Source of the DNA: Nocardia niigatensis NBRC 100131
GTDB lineage: Bacteria > Actinomycetota > Actinomycetes > Mycobacteriales > Mycobacteriaceae
Direction: 5' to 3'
Assembly (NCBI RefSeq): GCF_000308655.1
Contig: NZ_BAGC01000043.1
Span: forward strand, 186,001 to 250,000
DNA: 64,000 nt
Positions 42,608-50,873 of this stretch are shown here, in pieces. Under the pieces are notes generated by a model that did no database searches, was not told where the DNA came from, and saw only the letters and a program-made list of their open reading frames with translations. The position numbers and the translations under genes are program-made. The first letter of the stretch is position 1; each line of letters begins with the position of its first letter.

Positions 42608-43032
42608 AGTCATGCCGGTACTCTCGCTGCGAACCCTGAACCGTACCTCCGCGCCGCCGCCGCGGGCCTCGACATCTGCGAATTCACCTCGGCCGGAACG
42701 GAATTGCTGACCGGTGCCACCATGTCCCGGCGCGACCTCGGCAAGCGGCCGGCCGAACGCTCCCCGGCCGCGCGCCCCGCGCCCCGGTCCACGCGCTCGG
42801 CGTCATCCACCCGCTGATGCACGCCGCATCGCCGGAATCGCCTCCGGTGGCGTCCCCGTGTACCTGGTCGACGGGTTTGTCCACGACCGCTGGGACCTGG
42901 ACGGCTCCACGATCCGGGCACCCCTGGCATCCTCGCTCGGACGCCGACGAGGCGGCAGTAGGAGCGGTAGCCGGCCGCCTCCTGCCCCTGCTCATCACCG
43001 AAGCAGGCAAGATCATCCTTGCAGGACGCTGA
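42608..43032 (+). pseudogene. Decayed winged-helix (HTH_42/AlkZ-like) gene, C-terminal part
   Basis: Three frames carry consecutive pieces of a winged-helix DNA-binding-domain protein: TLAANPEPYLRAAAAGLDIC and ELLTGATMSRRDLGKR; then VHALGVIHPLMHA; then VYLVDGFVHDRWDLDGS; then DEAAVGAVAGRLLPLL and a stop. At least two or three frameshifts separate them, and the N-terminal half is missing because the region ahead is occupied by the minus-strand glycosidase. It is a clear remnant. Confidence 0.72.
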
Positions 43033-43041
43033 TCAGCCTGT

Positions 43042-43785
43042 TCAGCGCGCCTTCCTGGCGGCGCGGAGGAAGTCTCTGTTCAGGCGGCCGATGACGTCCT
43101 GAGGGATTTCCTTGGGGCAGGCGAGGGTGCATTCGCCGGTGTTGGTGCAGCCGCCGAAGCCGGCGTCGTCGTGGGCTTCGAGCATGCCGAGGACGCGAGA
43201 GTCACGTTCGGGCTGTCCCTGGGGCAACAGGCCGAGGTGGGCGACCTTGGCGGCGGTGAAGAGCATGGCGGAGCCGTTGGGGCAGGCGGCGACGCAGGCG
43301 CCGCAGCCGATGCATTCGGCGGCCTGGAAGGCCAGATCGGCGTCGGGTTTCGGCACGGGGATGGCGTGTGCCTCGGGGGCGGCGCCGGTGGGAGCGGTGA
43401 TGTAGCCGCCCGCCCGGATGATGCCGTCGAAGGCCGAGCGGTCGACCACGAGGTCCTTGATGACCGGAAAAGCCTTGGCCCGCCACGGTTCCACGGTGAT
43501 GGTGTCGCCGTCGGAGAACTTCCGCATGTGCAGCTGACAGGTGGTGGTGGCCTGCTCCGGGCCGTGCGGGGTGCCGTCGATGACCAGTGAGCAGGCGCCG
43601 CAGATGCCTTCGCGGCAGTCGTGGTCGAAGGCGATCGGCTCCTCGCCGATATCGGTGAGCCGCTCGTTGAGGACGTCGAGCATTTCCAGGAACGACGCGT
43701 CGGGCGAGACCTCCACGCCGTAGTCGGCCATCGCGCCCTTCTCCCGGCTGCTCGGCTGCCGCCAGATGCGCAGTGTCAGTTTCAC
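43042..43785 (-). CDS. sdhB: Succinate dehydrogenase iron-sulfur subunit
   Basis: A 247-residue SdhB/FrdB-type subunit. The N-terminal ferredoxin domain binds [2Fe-2S] (CREGICGACSLVIDG, about 58-72, plus a later Cys). The C-terminal domain has CIGCGACVAACP (about 150) and CTNTGECTLACPKEI (about 212) for the [4Fe-4S] and [3Fe-4S]-type clusters. The charged N-terminus and tight operon (13 bp after sdhA) match the actinobacterial Sdh1-type complex (Rv0247c group). It passes electrons from the flavoprotein to the membrane cytochrome. Confidence 0.92.
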   Translation of the reverse strand: MKLTLRIWRQPSSREKGAMADYGVEVSPDASFLEMLDVLNERLTDIGEEPIAFDHDCREGICGACSLVIDGTPHGPEQATTTCQLHMRKFSDGDTITVEPWRAKAFPVIKDLVVDRSAFDGIIRAGGYITAPTGAAPEAHAIPVPKPDADLAFQAAECIGCGACVAACPNGSAMLFTAAKVAHLGLLPQGQPERDSRVLGMLEAHDDAGFGGCTNTGECTLACPKEIPQDVIGRLNRDFLRAARKAR

Positions 43786-43798
43786 TGTCGATTCCCTC

Positions 43799-45733
43799 TC
43801 ACTTGTAGGACCGAGTGCTGGGCTGGACGTACTCGTAGCTCAGCGTTTCCCGGTGCAGCGTCGGTGGCTCGCCGTCGTTCCATTCCCACGCGGCGACATA
43901 GGAGAAGTGCTCGTCGTCGCGCCGGGCTTCACCGTCCTCGGTCTGCGACTCGGCGCGGAAGTGGCCGCCGGCGGATTCGGTGCGGTGCAGGGCGTCGATC
44001 ACCATGAGTTCGGCCAGTTCGAGGAAGTCGGCCACCCGGCCCGCCCGCTCCAGCGACTGGTTTAGGTCGTCGCCGGAGCCGGGCACGTTCACCCGCGCCC
44101 AGAACTCCGCACGCAGTGCGGGAATCAGGGCCAGCGCCTTGCGCAGTCCCGCCTCGGTCCGTTCCATCCCGCAGTACTCCCACATGAGGTGGCCGAGCTC
44201 GCGGTGGAAGGAGTCGACGGTCCGGTCGCCCTTGATCGACAGGAGCCGGTCGATCCCGGCGGTGACCCGGGCCTCGGCCGCGGCGATCGCGTCGGCCGGA
44301 ACCTCCCCGACCGGCCCGCGGGCCAGATAGTCGCCGAGGGTGGCGGGCAGGACGAAGTACCCGTCGGCCAGGCCCTGCATGAGCGCCGAGGCCCCGAGCC
44401 GGTTGGCGCCATGATCGGAGAAATTGGCCTCGCCGATCACGAACAGCCCCGGAATCGTGGACTGCAGGTCGTAATCCACCCACAGCCCGCCCATGGTGTA
44501 GTGCACGGCCGGGTAGATGCGCATGGGCCGCTCGTACGGATTCTCGCCCGTGATCCGCTCGTACATCGTGAAGAGATTGCCGTACTTGGCTTCCACCGCG
44601 TCCGCGCCGAGTCGCCGGATCGCGTCCGCGAAGTCGAGGTACACGCCGAGCCCGCCGGGCCCGACGCCGCGCCCCTCGTCGCAGACGTTCTTGGCCGCGC
44701 GGGAGGCGATGTCGCGCGGGACCAGGTTGCCGAACGCCGGGTAGATGCGCTCGAGGTAGTAATCCCGCTCGTCCTCGGGAATGTCGGCGGGATCGCGGTG
44801 GTCGCCGACGTTTTTCGGCACCCACACGCGACCGTCGTTGCGCAGCGACTCCGACATCAGCGTCAGCTTCGACTGGTGCTCGCCGGACACCGGGATGCAG
44901 GTCGGATGAATCTGGGTGAAGCAAGGATTGGCGAAGTACGCGCCGTGCTTGTGCGCCCGCCAGGAGGCGGTGACATTCGAGCCCATGGCATTGGTCGACA
45001 GGAAGTAGACATTGCCGTACCCGCCGGAGGCCAGCACCACGGCGTCGGCCGTGTAGGACTTGATCGCCCCCGTGACCAGGTCGCGCACGACCACCCCCCG
45101 CGCCACCCCGTCGACCATGATCAGGTCCAGCATCTCGTGCCGCGCATGCAGTTCCACGGTTCCCGCCTCGACCTGACGCAGCAGCGCCTGGTACGCGCCC
45201 AACAGCAACTGCTGTCCCGTCTGCCCGCGGGCGTAGAACGTGCGCGAGACCTGCGCGCCGCCGAACGAGCGGTTGTCGAGCAGCCCGCCGTACTCCCGTG
45301 CGAACGGAACACCCTGTGCCACACACTGATCGATGATCTGTGTGGAGATCTCCGCCAGTCGGTGCACATTCGACTCGCGGGACCGGTAGTCGCCGCCCTT
45401 GACGGTGTCGTAGAACAGCCGGTGCACGCTGTCACCGTCATTGCGGTAGTTCTTGGCGGCGTTGATCCCGCCTTGCGCCGCGATCGAATGCGCCCGGCGC
45501 GGGGAGTCCTGGAAGCAGAACTGGATGACGCGATAGCCCTGCTCCCCCAGCGTGGCCCCGGCCGAGCCGCCGGCCAGCCCGGTGCCGATGACGATGACCG
45601 TCTTCTTGCGCTTGTTCGCGGGATTGACCAGCTTGGCCTCGAACTTGCGGGTGGTCCAGCGGTCGGCGATCGGCCCGGCCGGCGCCCGGGTGTCGGCGAT
45701 CGGTTCACCGGTGCGGAAAAGATTGTCGTTCAT
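43799..45733 (-). CDS. sdhA: Succinate dehydrogenase flavoprotein subunit
   Basis: A 644-residue SdhA/FrdA-type subunit. The FAD motif is VIVIGTGLAGGSAGATL (about 45-62). The FAD-attachment segment has His in RRAHSIAAQGGINAAKNY, and the substrate/proton region is IHPTCIP with RLGASALMQG near the C-terminal third. It oxidises succinate to fumarate. The ATG at 45733 lies 2 bp after the sdhC stop. The length fits the Sdh1 group, longer than E. coli SdhA. Succinate formed late in steroid CD-ring degradation would feed it, but the enzyme is general. Confidence 0.93.
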   Translation of the reverse strand: MNDNLFRTGEPIADTRAPAGPIADRWTTRKFEAKLVNPANKRKKTVIVIGTGLAGGSAGATLGEQGYRVIQFCFQDSPRRAHSIAAQGGINAAKNYRNDGDSVHRLFYDTVKGGDYRSRESNVHRLAEISTQIIDQCVAQGVPFAREYGGLLDNRSFGGAQVSRTFYARGQTGQQLLLGAYQALLRQVEAGTVELHARHEMLDLIMVDGVARGVVVRDLVTGAIKSYTADAVVLASGGYGNVYFLSTNAMGSNVTASWRAHKHGAYFANPCFTQIHPTCIPVSGEHQSKLTLMSESLRNDGRVWVPKNVGDHRDPADIPEDERDYYLERIYPAFGNLVPRDIASRAAKNVCDEGRGVGPGGLGVYLDFADAIRRLGADAVEAKYGNLFTMYERITGENPYERPMRIYPAVHYTMGGLWVDYDLQSTIPGLFVIGEANFSDHGANRLGASALMQGLADGYFVLPATLGDYLARGPVGEVPADAIAAAEARVTAGIDRLLSIKGDRTVDSFHRELGHLMWEYCGMERTEAGLRKALALIPALRAEFWARVNVPGSGDDLNQSLERAGRVADFLELAELMVIDALHRTESAGGHFRAESQTEDGEARRDDEHFSYVAAWEWNDGEPPTLHRETLSYEYVQPSTRSYK

Positions 45734-45735
45734 GG

Positions 45736-46425
45736 CTATTCCACCCATCCGAGAGTGACGGCGATCGGGACGGCCAGGAAGCCGGCGACCAGCAGGGCCG
45801 AGACGGCGGCCGCGAGCAGGTCGTACCCGCGTGCGCCGCGCCCACCGGTCAAGCCCAGAGTCTGTGCGGCACTGCGAATGCCGTGCCGCAGGTGCAGGCC
45901 CACCAGGATCACGGCGACGACGCAGAAGAGCGTGACGTACCAGTGCGACGGCGCGAAGTCGGCGACCACCTTGGCGTAGGGAGTCGCGTTGCCGCCCTGC
46001 GGATTCACCGCACCGAAGGTCAGATCCAGCAGATGCCAGACGAGATACAGCGCGATGATGACGCCGCCCCACCGCATGGTGTGCACGGCATAGCCGTTCG
46101 CGTGCGATTTCTTCTTCGCCGCGTACCCGACCGGTCTGGCCCGGCGCGCGGTGCGGGCCAGCGAGATCGCCGACCACATGTGCAGGATCACGGCCACGCC
46201 GAGCACGACCTCCGTGGCCGTCAGCAGTCCCCGATGCGGAATCGCGGGCGCGCCGACCGTGCGCAGCCACTCGGCATAGTGATCGAACTCGGACGCACCC
46301 AGAAAGACTTTGAGGTTCCCGGCCATGTGGGCGATGAGGAACAGCACGAGGATGCCCCCGGTCACCGCCATCACGGCCTTCTTACCCACCGTCGTGCGGT
46401 AGAGCTCAGGTATTGCGACAGCCAT
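45736..46425 (-). CDS. sdhC: Succinate dehydrogenase cytochrome b subunit
   Basis: A 229-residue single-polypeptide membrane anchor of the type found in actinobacterial and Bacillus-like complexes. Five membrane helices are visible. Candidate haem-ligand histidines are in FLIAHMAGNL, VILHMWSAIS, LVWHLLDL and VGLHLRHGIR. The start at 46425 (MAVAIPELYRT) precedes the conserved KKAVMAVTGG helix; an upstream frame to 46485 is Arg/Thr-rich and unlikely. First gene of sdhC-sdhA-sdhB, divergent from a LysR gene. Confidence 0.9.
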   Translation of the reverse strand: MAVAIPELYRTTVGKKAVMAVTGGILVLFLIAHMAGNLKVFLGASEFDHYAEWLRTVGAPAIPHRGLLTATEVVLGVAVILHMWSAISLARTARRARPVGYAAKKKSHANGYAVHTMRWGGVIIALYLVWHLLDLTFGAVNPQGGNATPYAKVVADFAPSHWYVTLFCVVAVILVGLHLRHGIRSAAQTLGLTGGRGARGYDLLAAAVSALLVAGFLAVPIAVTLGWVE

Positions 46426-46615
46426 GAGCGGAACGTACGTCCGGCCCGCGCGGCCGGTCCAAGTCCGCGCCGATCTGGTGTCCATGACCGTGGTCTATGG
46501 ACCGAGCTGCGACCGGGATTACTACTGCGGGTAGTGAATTCGGGGCGTGAACGATGTCACACGATGACGACGCGCTCGATGTGACTATCGCCTCGGAATC
46601 GAATTACCGCGGTTC

Positions 46616-46630
46616 ATAGTCCTAGGCTAT
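46616..46630. promoter_or_regulatory. LysR-type (T-N11-A) near-palindrome at the LysR start
   Basis: ATAGTCCTAGGCTAT, symmetric except for one pair, with the T-N11-A spacing of LysR sites. It ends 5 bp before the GTG of the LysR gene and is 190 bp upstream of sdhC. Confidence 0.5.
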
Positions 46631-46635
46631 CGACT

Positions 46636-47583
46636 GTGCAGTTGCAGCAGTTGTCGTACTTTCTGGCCGTGGCGCAGGCAAAGCACTTCACCCGGGCCGC
46701 CGACGCGCTCGGCGTCGCCCAGCCCTCACTGTCCAAGCAGATCCGGGTGCTGGAGACCGAACTCGGCGCGGAGCTGTTCAGCCGGGCGCGCGGCAATATC
46801 ACCCTGACCGCGGCCGGTGAGGCACTGCTCCCGCTGGCCAATCGGATTCTCGCCGATGTGGACACCGCACGGCTCGAGGTGCAGGAGCTGGCGGGACTGC
46901 GCCGCGGCCGGGTCCGGCTCGGGGCGACGCCCTCGCTGTGTTCCGGACTGCTGGCCGACGCCCTGCGCCGCTACCACGACGCGTACCCGGGGATCCGGCT
47001 GCTGGTGGAGGAGAGCGGCTCGCGCGACCTGGTGCGCCAATTGACCAGGGGCGAACTGGATCTGGCCGTGGTGATCCTGCCGCTGGCCGAGGACACCCCG
47101 CTGGCCACCACTCCGATCCTCCGCGAGGACCTGGTGGTCGCCGCCCGGATCGGCGACACGGCGCTGCCGAATCGCCCGCGGCTGCGCGTCACCGATCTGC
47201 GGGACCGGCCGCTGGTGATGTTCCGGCAGGGCTATGACCTGCGCGAGGCGACGATCGGCGCGTGCCGGCAGGCCGGGTTCGAACCGCGGTTCGCCGTCGA
47301 GGGCGGCGAGATGGACGCCGTCCTGCGGTTCGTGGAGGTCGGCCTCGGGGTGGCGGTGGTCCCGAGCACGGTGCTGGCCGGACGGCCTGGGCTGCAAGGG
47401 ATTCCGCTCTCGGGCGACGGCGCGGCGCACGGTCTGCACCGTACCGTCGCGCTCGCTCATCGCAAGGATGTCGCCCCGACGCATGCCGCCGGGGCGTTCC
47501 GCGCCACGCTGGAGGGTTTCCTCCGCGAGGCGGCGACCGATGACAGCCTGCCGGCCGGCGTCGAGTCGCTGGTGCCGGGCTAG
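46636..47583 (+). CDS. LysR-family regulator divergent from sdhCAB
   Basis: A 315-residue LysR regulator. The helix-turn-helix covers residues 1-60 (LQQLSYFLAVAQAKHFTRAA, then QPSLSKQIRVLETEL), with an effector domain from about 90. The start is a GTG with no visible ribosome site, and a TAGGCT hexamer that could act as a -10 element ends 7 bp upstream, so the transcript may be leaderless. Divergence from the sdh operon suggests control of sdhCAB and itself. It overlaps the phosphatase stop by 4 bp at the convergent end. Confidence 0.87.
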   Translation: MQLQQLSYFLAVAQAKHFTRAADALGVAQPSLSKQIRVLETELGAELFSRARGNITLTAAGEALLPLANRILADVDTARLEVQELAGLRRGRVRLGATPSLCSGLLADALRRYHDAYPGIRLLVEESGSRDLVRQLTRGELDLAVVILPLAEDTPLATTPILREDLVVAARIGDTALPNRPRLRVTDLRDRPLVMFRQGYDLREATIGACRQAGFEPRFAVEGGEMDAVLRFVEVGLGVAVVPSTVLAGRPGLQGIPLSGDGAAHGLHRTVALAHRKDVAPTHAAGAFRATLEGFLREAATDDSLPAGVESLVPG

Positions 47584-48344
47584 CCGACCAGGGTGTCCCG
47601 CAGTCGCTGCAGCTCGGAGTCCGAAAGACCCTGGGCGAGCAGCCATGTCGCGGCCCCGCCGTGGTCGGCGTGCAGGTTCCCCAGGAAGCCGAGCATGACC
47701 TCCGGGGAGACGGCGAGAATGCCGGTGTTGGTCTGCGGCAGGCCCTCGTAGGACGGCAGGGCGTCGAGCCGGTCGCGGACCTGCTGGATGCGCTCGTTGG
47801 TGAGGGCGTAATCGTGGGCGATCGCCTCCGCGGGCACCCCGACCGCGTCGAGCAAGATCGCGGCCAGCACGCCGGTGCGGTCTTTGCCCGCGGCGCAATG
47901 GAACAGCAGCGACTGTCGTTCCGGATCGATGATGAGGCGCACCGCCGCCACGATGTGCTCACCGCTGCCACCGAGCAGCTGACCGTAGAGCTCGGTCAGG
48001 TCCACGCGGGTCTTGTCGGGAACCAGATCCCTTGCGGCCAGCGAGGATCGGGGCGACTTGCGGATCGGCAGGCCGGCGATCCGCACGCCGGGAGCGTCGC
48101 CGATCAGGCCATAGCCCTCCCGCTCCACCTCGTCGGGCAGGCGCAGGTCGATCACCGTGCGCAGGCCCAGCTGCTCGGTCAGCAGCGACAGGTCGTCGCG
48201 GGTGGCCTGCTGCAGCGTGGACGAGCGCAGGACGATGCCGAAACGGGTGGTGCCACCGCCGGCCACCGGGAGCCCGCCCAGGTCGCGCACATTGTCGATC
48301 TGGGCGAAGTCGATCCAGCGGGCGGGCACGGAATCAGTGGGCAC
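47580..48344 (-). CDS. Cytoplasmic tyrosine phosphatase (PtpB-like)
   Basis: A 254-residue DSP/PtpB-like phosphatase with NVRDLGGLPVAGG near residue 18, IDLRLPDEVEREG near 65 and the P-loop HCAAGKDRTG near 150. Unlike the paralogue at 31.3 kb it has no signal peptide. Its ATG lies inside the end of the PPDK-like gene (11-bp overlap), so the two are translationally coupled. The substrate may be a phosphotyrosine, phosphoinositide or small phosphorylated metabolite. Confidence 0.87.
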   Translation of the reverse strand: MPTDSVPARWIDFAQIDNVRDLGGLPVAGGGTTRFGIVLRSSTLQQATRDDLSLLTEQLGLRTVIDLRLPDEVEREGYGLIGDAPGVRIAGLPIRKSPRSSLAARDLVPDKTRVDLTELYGQLLGGSGEHIVAAVRLIIDPERQSLLFHCAAGKDRTGVLAAILLDAVGVPAEAIAHDYALTNERIQQVRDRLDALPSYEGLPQTNTGILAVSPEVMLGFLGNLHADHGGAATWLLAQGLSDSELQRLRDTLVG

Positions 48345-50493
48345 GGCCGGCCGCCGCCTCTTCCGCGCGGGTCAGTCCGCACAGGCCGATCAGGTCTTCG
48401 TGCAGCTCGAACCAGACGGTGTGATAGCTGTCCATGATGGGCCGGGCCACATAGGTGTGGTCGCCCTCGCCGATGCGCTCGACAGCGCGGTCGAGACGGT
48501 CCAGGTAGCGGTCCAGGCGCGGAGCCAGCTCGCCCAGGCGGCCGATGAGCGAGCGCAGTCGCTGGTGGGTGTCGCTGAGCCGGCCCAGCACCGAGGCGTC
48601 GTATTCGGCGTCGGCGTGGTCGTTGACGGTGGCCGGGTCCTTCATCTGCCAGTCGGTGATGATGACCTTGAGGTCGGCGTTGAAGACGCAGAACTCGTCG
48701 TAGGCGGCGGTAATGGCGGCAGCGTCGACGGTCTCGCGCTCCTCGGCCAGCAGCTGCTCCAGGCGCGGACGGCCCTCGGGAGTGATGCGGAAACCGGCCG
48801 GGGTGGTGACGCAGTAGCCCGCGGTCACCAAATCCGCACAGCAGGAGGCGATCTCGGCAACGTCGGCGAACAGGCTGGCGGCCAGATTGTCGGCATTCAC
48901 CCGGCCCTTGATGCCGACGAGCCGCAGCACGGCCAGCTCGGTGACGGGAGCGTTCACGGAATCCTCTTCCTGCTCGGCGTTCTCGGATGTGGCAGCACGG
49001 GTTTCGAGCCGCTCGGCCAGCTGCTCGCCGTCCACGCCCGCCCACTGGGCGAGCTGACGGACATCGTCGAGGACGGCCTGCTCGACCGGCTTGGCGACGA
49101 CCTCGCCCGGCAGCACCAGACCGGCGCCACCGTCGACGGTGACCGACTTGCCGGTCAGCGCGGCGACCACGCCCGGACCGCAGCCGACCACGCACGGACG
49201 GCCCAGTTCCCGGCTGACCAGCGCGGCATGCGAGGTGGTGCCGCCCAGTTCGGTGACGATGGCGCGCGCGGCGATCATGCCGTGCAAATCGTCGGGGCTG
49301 GTGGTGGGGCGCACCAGGATGACGTCCTCGCCGGCCTCGGCACGCGCCTCGGCCTCGTCGGGATCGGTCACCACGACACCGGAAGCCAGTCCGGGACAGG
49401 CGGATTCGCCGCGGGCGAGCGGCTCCTGACCGCCGGTGTCACCGGAGGCCGGGCGCAGCACCTCGCGCACCTGATCGGGGGTCACCCGGTCCAGGCCCTC
49501 GTCGGCGCTGATCAGCCCCTCCTCGACCATGGCGACCGCGGCGCGCACCGCGGCCCGCGCCGAACGCTTGGCCGGACGCGACTGCAGCAGCCACAGGGCG
49601 CCGGACTCGACGGTGAACTCGATGTCCTGCAGATCACGGCCGTCGCGCTCGAGCAACTGAGCGGCGGCGATCAGGGTCTCGTGCACCGCGGGCTGGGTGG
49701 CGGCCAGCTCGTCGAGCGGGCGCGGGGTCAGGCGGCCGGACACCACGTCCTCGCCCTGCCCGCCGACCAGCCACTCGCCGTACACGGGGCCGTCGCCGGT
49801 ATTGGGGTTACGGCTGAAAAGCACACCGGTGCCAGACAGTTCGTCGAGATTGCCGAACACCATGGCCTGCACGGTGACCGCGGTGCCCAGGGTGTCGAGC
49901 ACGCCGCGGTTGGCGCGATAGGTCTTGGCGCGCGCGGAATCCCAGGACCGGAACACGGCCTCGATGGCGCCGCGCAGCTGGTCCCACGGGTCGGCCGGGA
50001 CCACGCCGTCCGCGTCACCGAGCACGGTCTCGCGGTACTGGTGCACGAAGCGCTGACGGGTGTCCTGCGCGTACTCCGGGTTGCGGGTCTCGGCGGCCAG
50101 CGCCTGCTGCACCGCGTCGGTCATGCCGAGGTTCAGGACGGTGTCCATCATGCCGGGCATGGAGATGGCCGCGCCCGAACGCACCGACACCAGCAGCGGG
50201 CGCTGCGCCGATCCGAAGCGACGGCCGGTGCCGCGCTCGATCATGGCGATGCCGTCGAGCACCTGCGCCCAGATCTCGTCGGCGATCGCACCGCGGCGGG
50301 TGTAGTCGGCCCAGCCATCGGTCGTGATCACGAAGGCGGGCGGCACCGGCAGGCCGAGGGCCCGCATGTGGTCGATGCTCCACGCCTTGCCGCCGATCTT
50401 CTCCCGCGACAGTCCGCACGCGCCGTCGAGTTCGACAACGGTCGCGCCCGCCGCAAGATCCAATCGCTGCGCAAGCTCCGTTCCGGCCGTCAT
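48334..50493 (-). CDS. PPDK/PEP-synthase-like protein lacking the PEP-binding barrel
   Basis: A 719-residue protein. Residues about 1-330 are the ATP-grasp nucleotide-binding part of pyruvate phosphate dikinase (GGKAWSIDHMRALGLPVPPAF, SVRSGAAISMPGMMDTVLNLG, VQAMVFGN, TGVLFSRNPNTG). Residues about 370-480 are the swivel domain with the phospho-His in TELGGTTSHAALVSRELG. Full PPDK then has a 340-residue PEP/pyruvate TIM barrel. Here there is only about 200 residues of winged-helix-like and helical sequence. Short actinobacterial PPDKs such as Rv1127c have the same truncation, so the acceptor step is unclear. A GAAGGAG site precedes the ATG at 50493. Confidence 0.85.
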   Translation of the reverse strand: MTAGTELAQRLDLAAGATVVELDGACGLSREKIGGKAWSIDHMRALGLPVPPAFVITTDGWADYTRRGAIADEIWAQVLDGIAMIERGTGRRFGSAQRPLLVSVRSGAAISMPGMMDTVLNLGMTDAVQQALAAETRNPEYAQDTRQRFVHQYRETVLGDADGVVPADPWDQLRGAIEAVFRSWDSARAKTYRANRGVLDTLGTAVTVQAMVFGNLDELSGTGVLFSRNPNTGDGPVYGEWLVGGQGEDVVSGRLTPRPLDELAATQPAVHETLIAAAQLLERDGRDLQDIEFTVESGALWLLQSRPAKRSARAAVRAAVAMVEEGLISADEGLDRVTPDQVREVLRPASGDTGGQEPLARGESACPGLASGVVVTDPDEAEARAEAGEDVILVRPTTSPDDLHGMIAARAIVTELGGTTSHAALVSRELGRPCVVGCGPGVVAALTGKSVTVDGGAGLVLPGEVVAKPVEQAVLDDVRQLAQWAGVDGEQLAERLETRAATSENAEQEEDSVNAPVTELAVLRLVGIKGRVNADNLAASLFADVAEIASCCADLVTAGYCVTTPAGFRITPEGRPRLEQLLAEERETVDAAAITAAYDEFCVFNADLKVIITDWQMKDPATVNDHADAEYDASVLGRLSDTHQRLRSLIGRLGELAPRLDRYLDRLDRAVERIGEGDHTYVARPIMDSYHTVWFELHEDLIGLCGLTRAEEAAAGRAH

Positions 50494-50686
50494 GTCACTC
50501 CTTCGAGGTCCTGGATTCATTCGCACTCCAGCGCTCCGCCGCTGCTCGAGCGGCCTGCCGGGCAATATCCCGTCCCCCCACGGGACCACTACAACGAGCG
50601 TGCCGGGTGACCCCCCGCACACCCAAGTCCCATCCCGATCACCGGAACACCCGTCCCGGGCACCCTTGTCCAGCGGAAGCGTCCAA

Positions 50687-50770
50687 AGGTTCGCGGCGCG
50701 GCTCGTTCTGGACCGAGTGGAGCGGAGGAGCGCGAGGAGGGAAGAACGAGAGCTTCAGCGCCGCGAACCT
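50687..50770. repeat. 84-bp imperfect hairpin repeat in the PPDK-fadD3 gap
   Basis: Outer arms AGGTTCGCGGCGC (50687-50699) and GCGCCGCGAACCT (50758-50770) are perfect complements. Inner arms CTCGTTC (50702-50708) and GAACGAG (50744-50750) also pair. The loop is purine-rich. It sits in a 380-bp gene-free region between divergent genes and looks like a REP/MITE-type element. The rest of the gap shows no gene. Confidence 0.6.
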
Positions 50771-50873
50771 GCCCGGAGCGAAGCGGAGGGCAATCAGACA
50801 CGGCACGCCCGGTCAGCGGGATGGCACTTCGAAAATGGGCTGGCGGGCGCGGGGGTTGGGGCAGGATGGGCGG

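Noticed and set aside
42557..42613. Alternative ATG at 42613 for the propeller glycosidase
   Set aside because: It has a weak ribosome site and lies inside the plus-strand winged-helix remnant; the ATG at 42556 has a GGGGGA site.
48157..50610. Plus-strand open frame of about 800 codons
   Set aside because: Antisense to the PPDK-like gene, whose motifs are unmistakable; composition is that of a shadow frame.
50494..50873. KstR2-type motif upstream of the fadD3-like gene
   Set aside because: No CAAGnnCTTG palindrome was found in this gap, so KstR2 control cannot be claimed.
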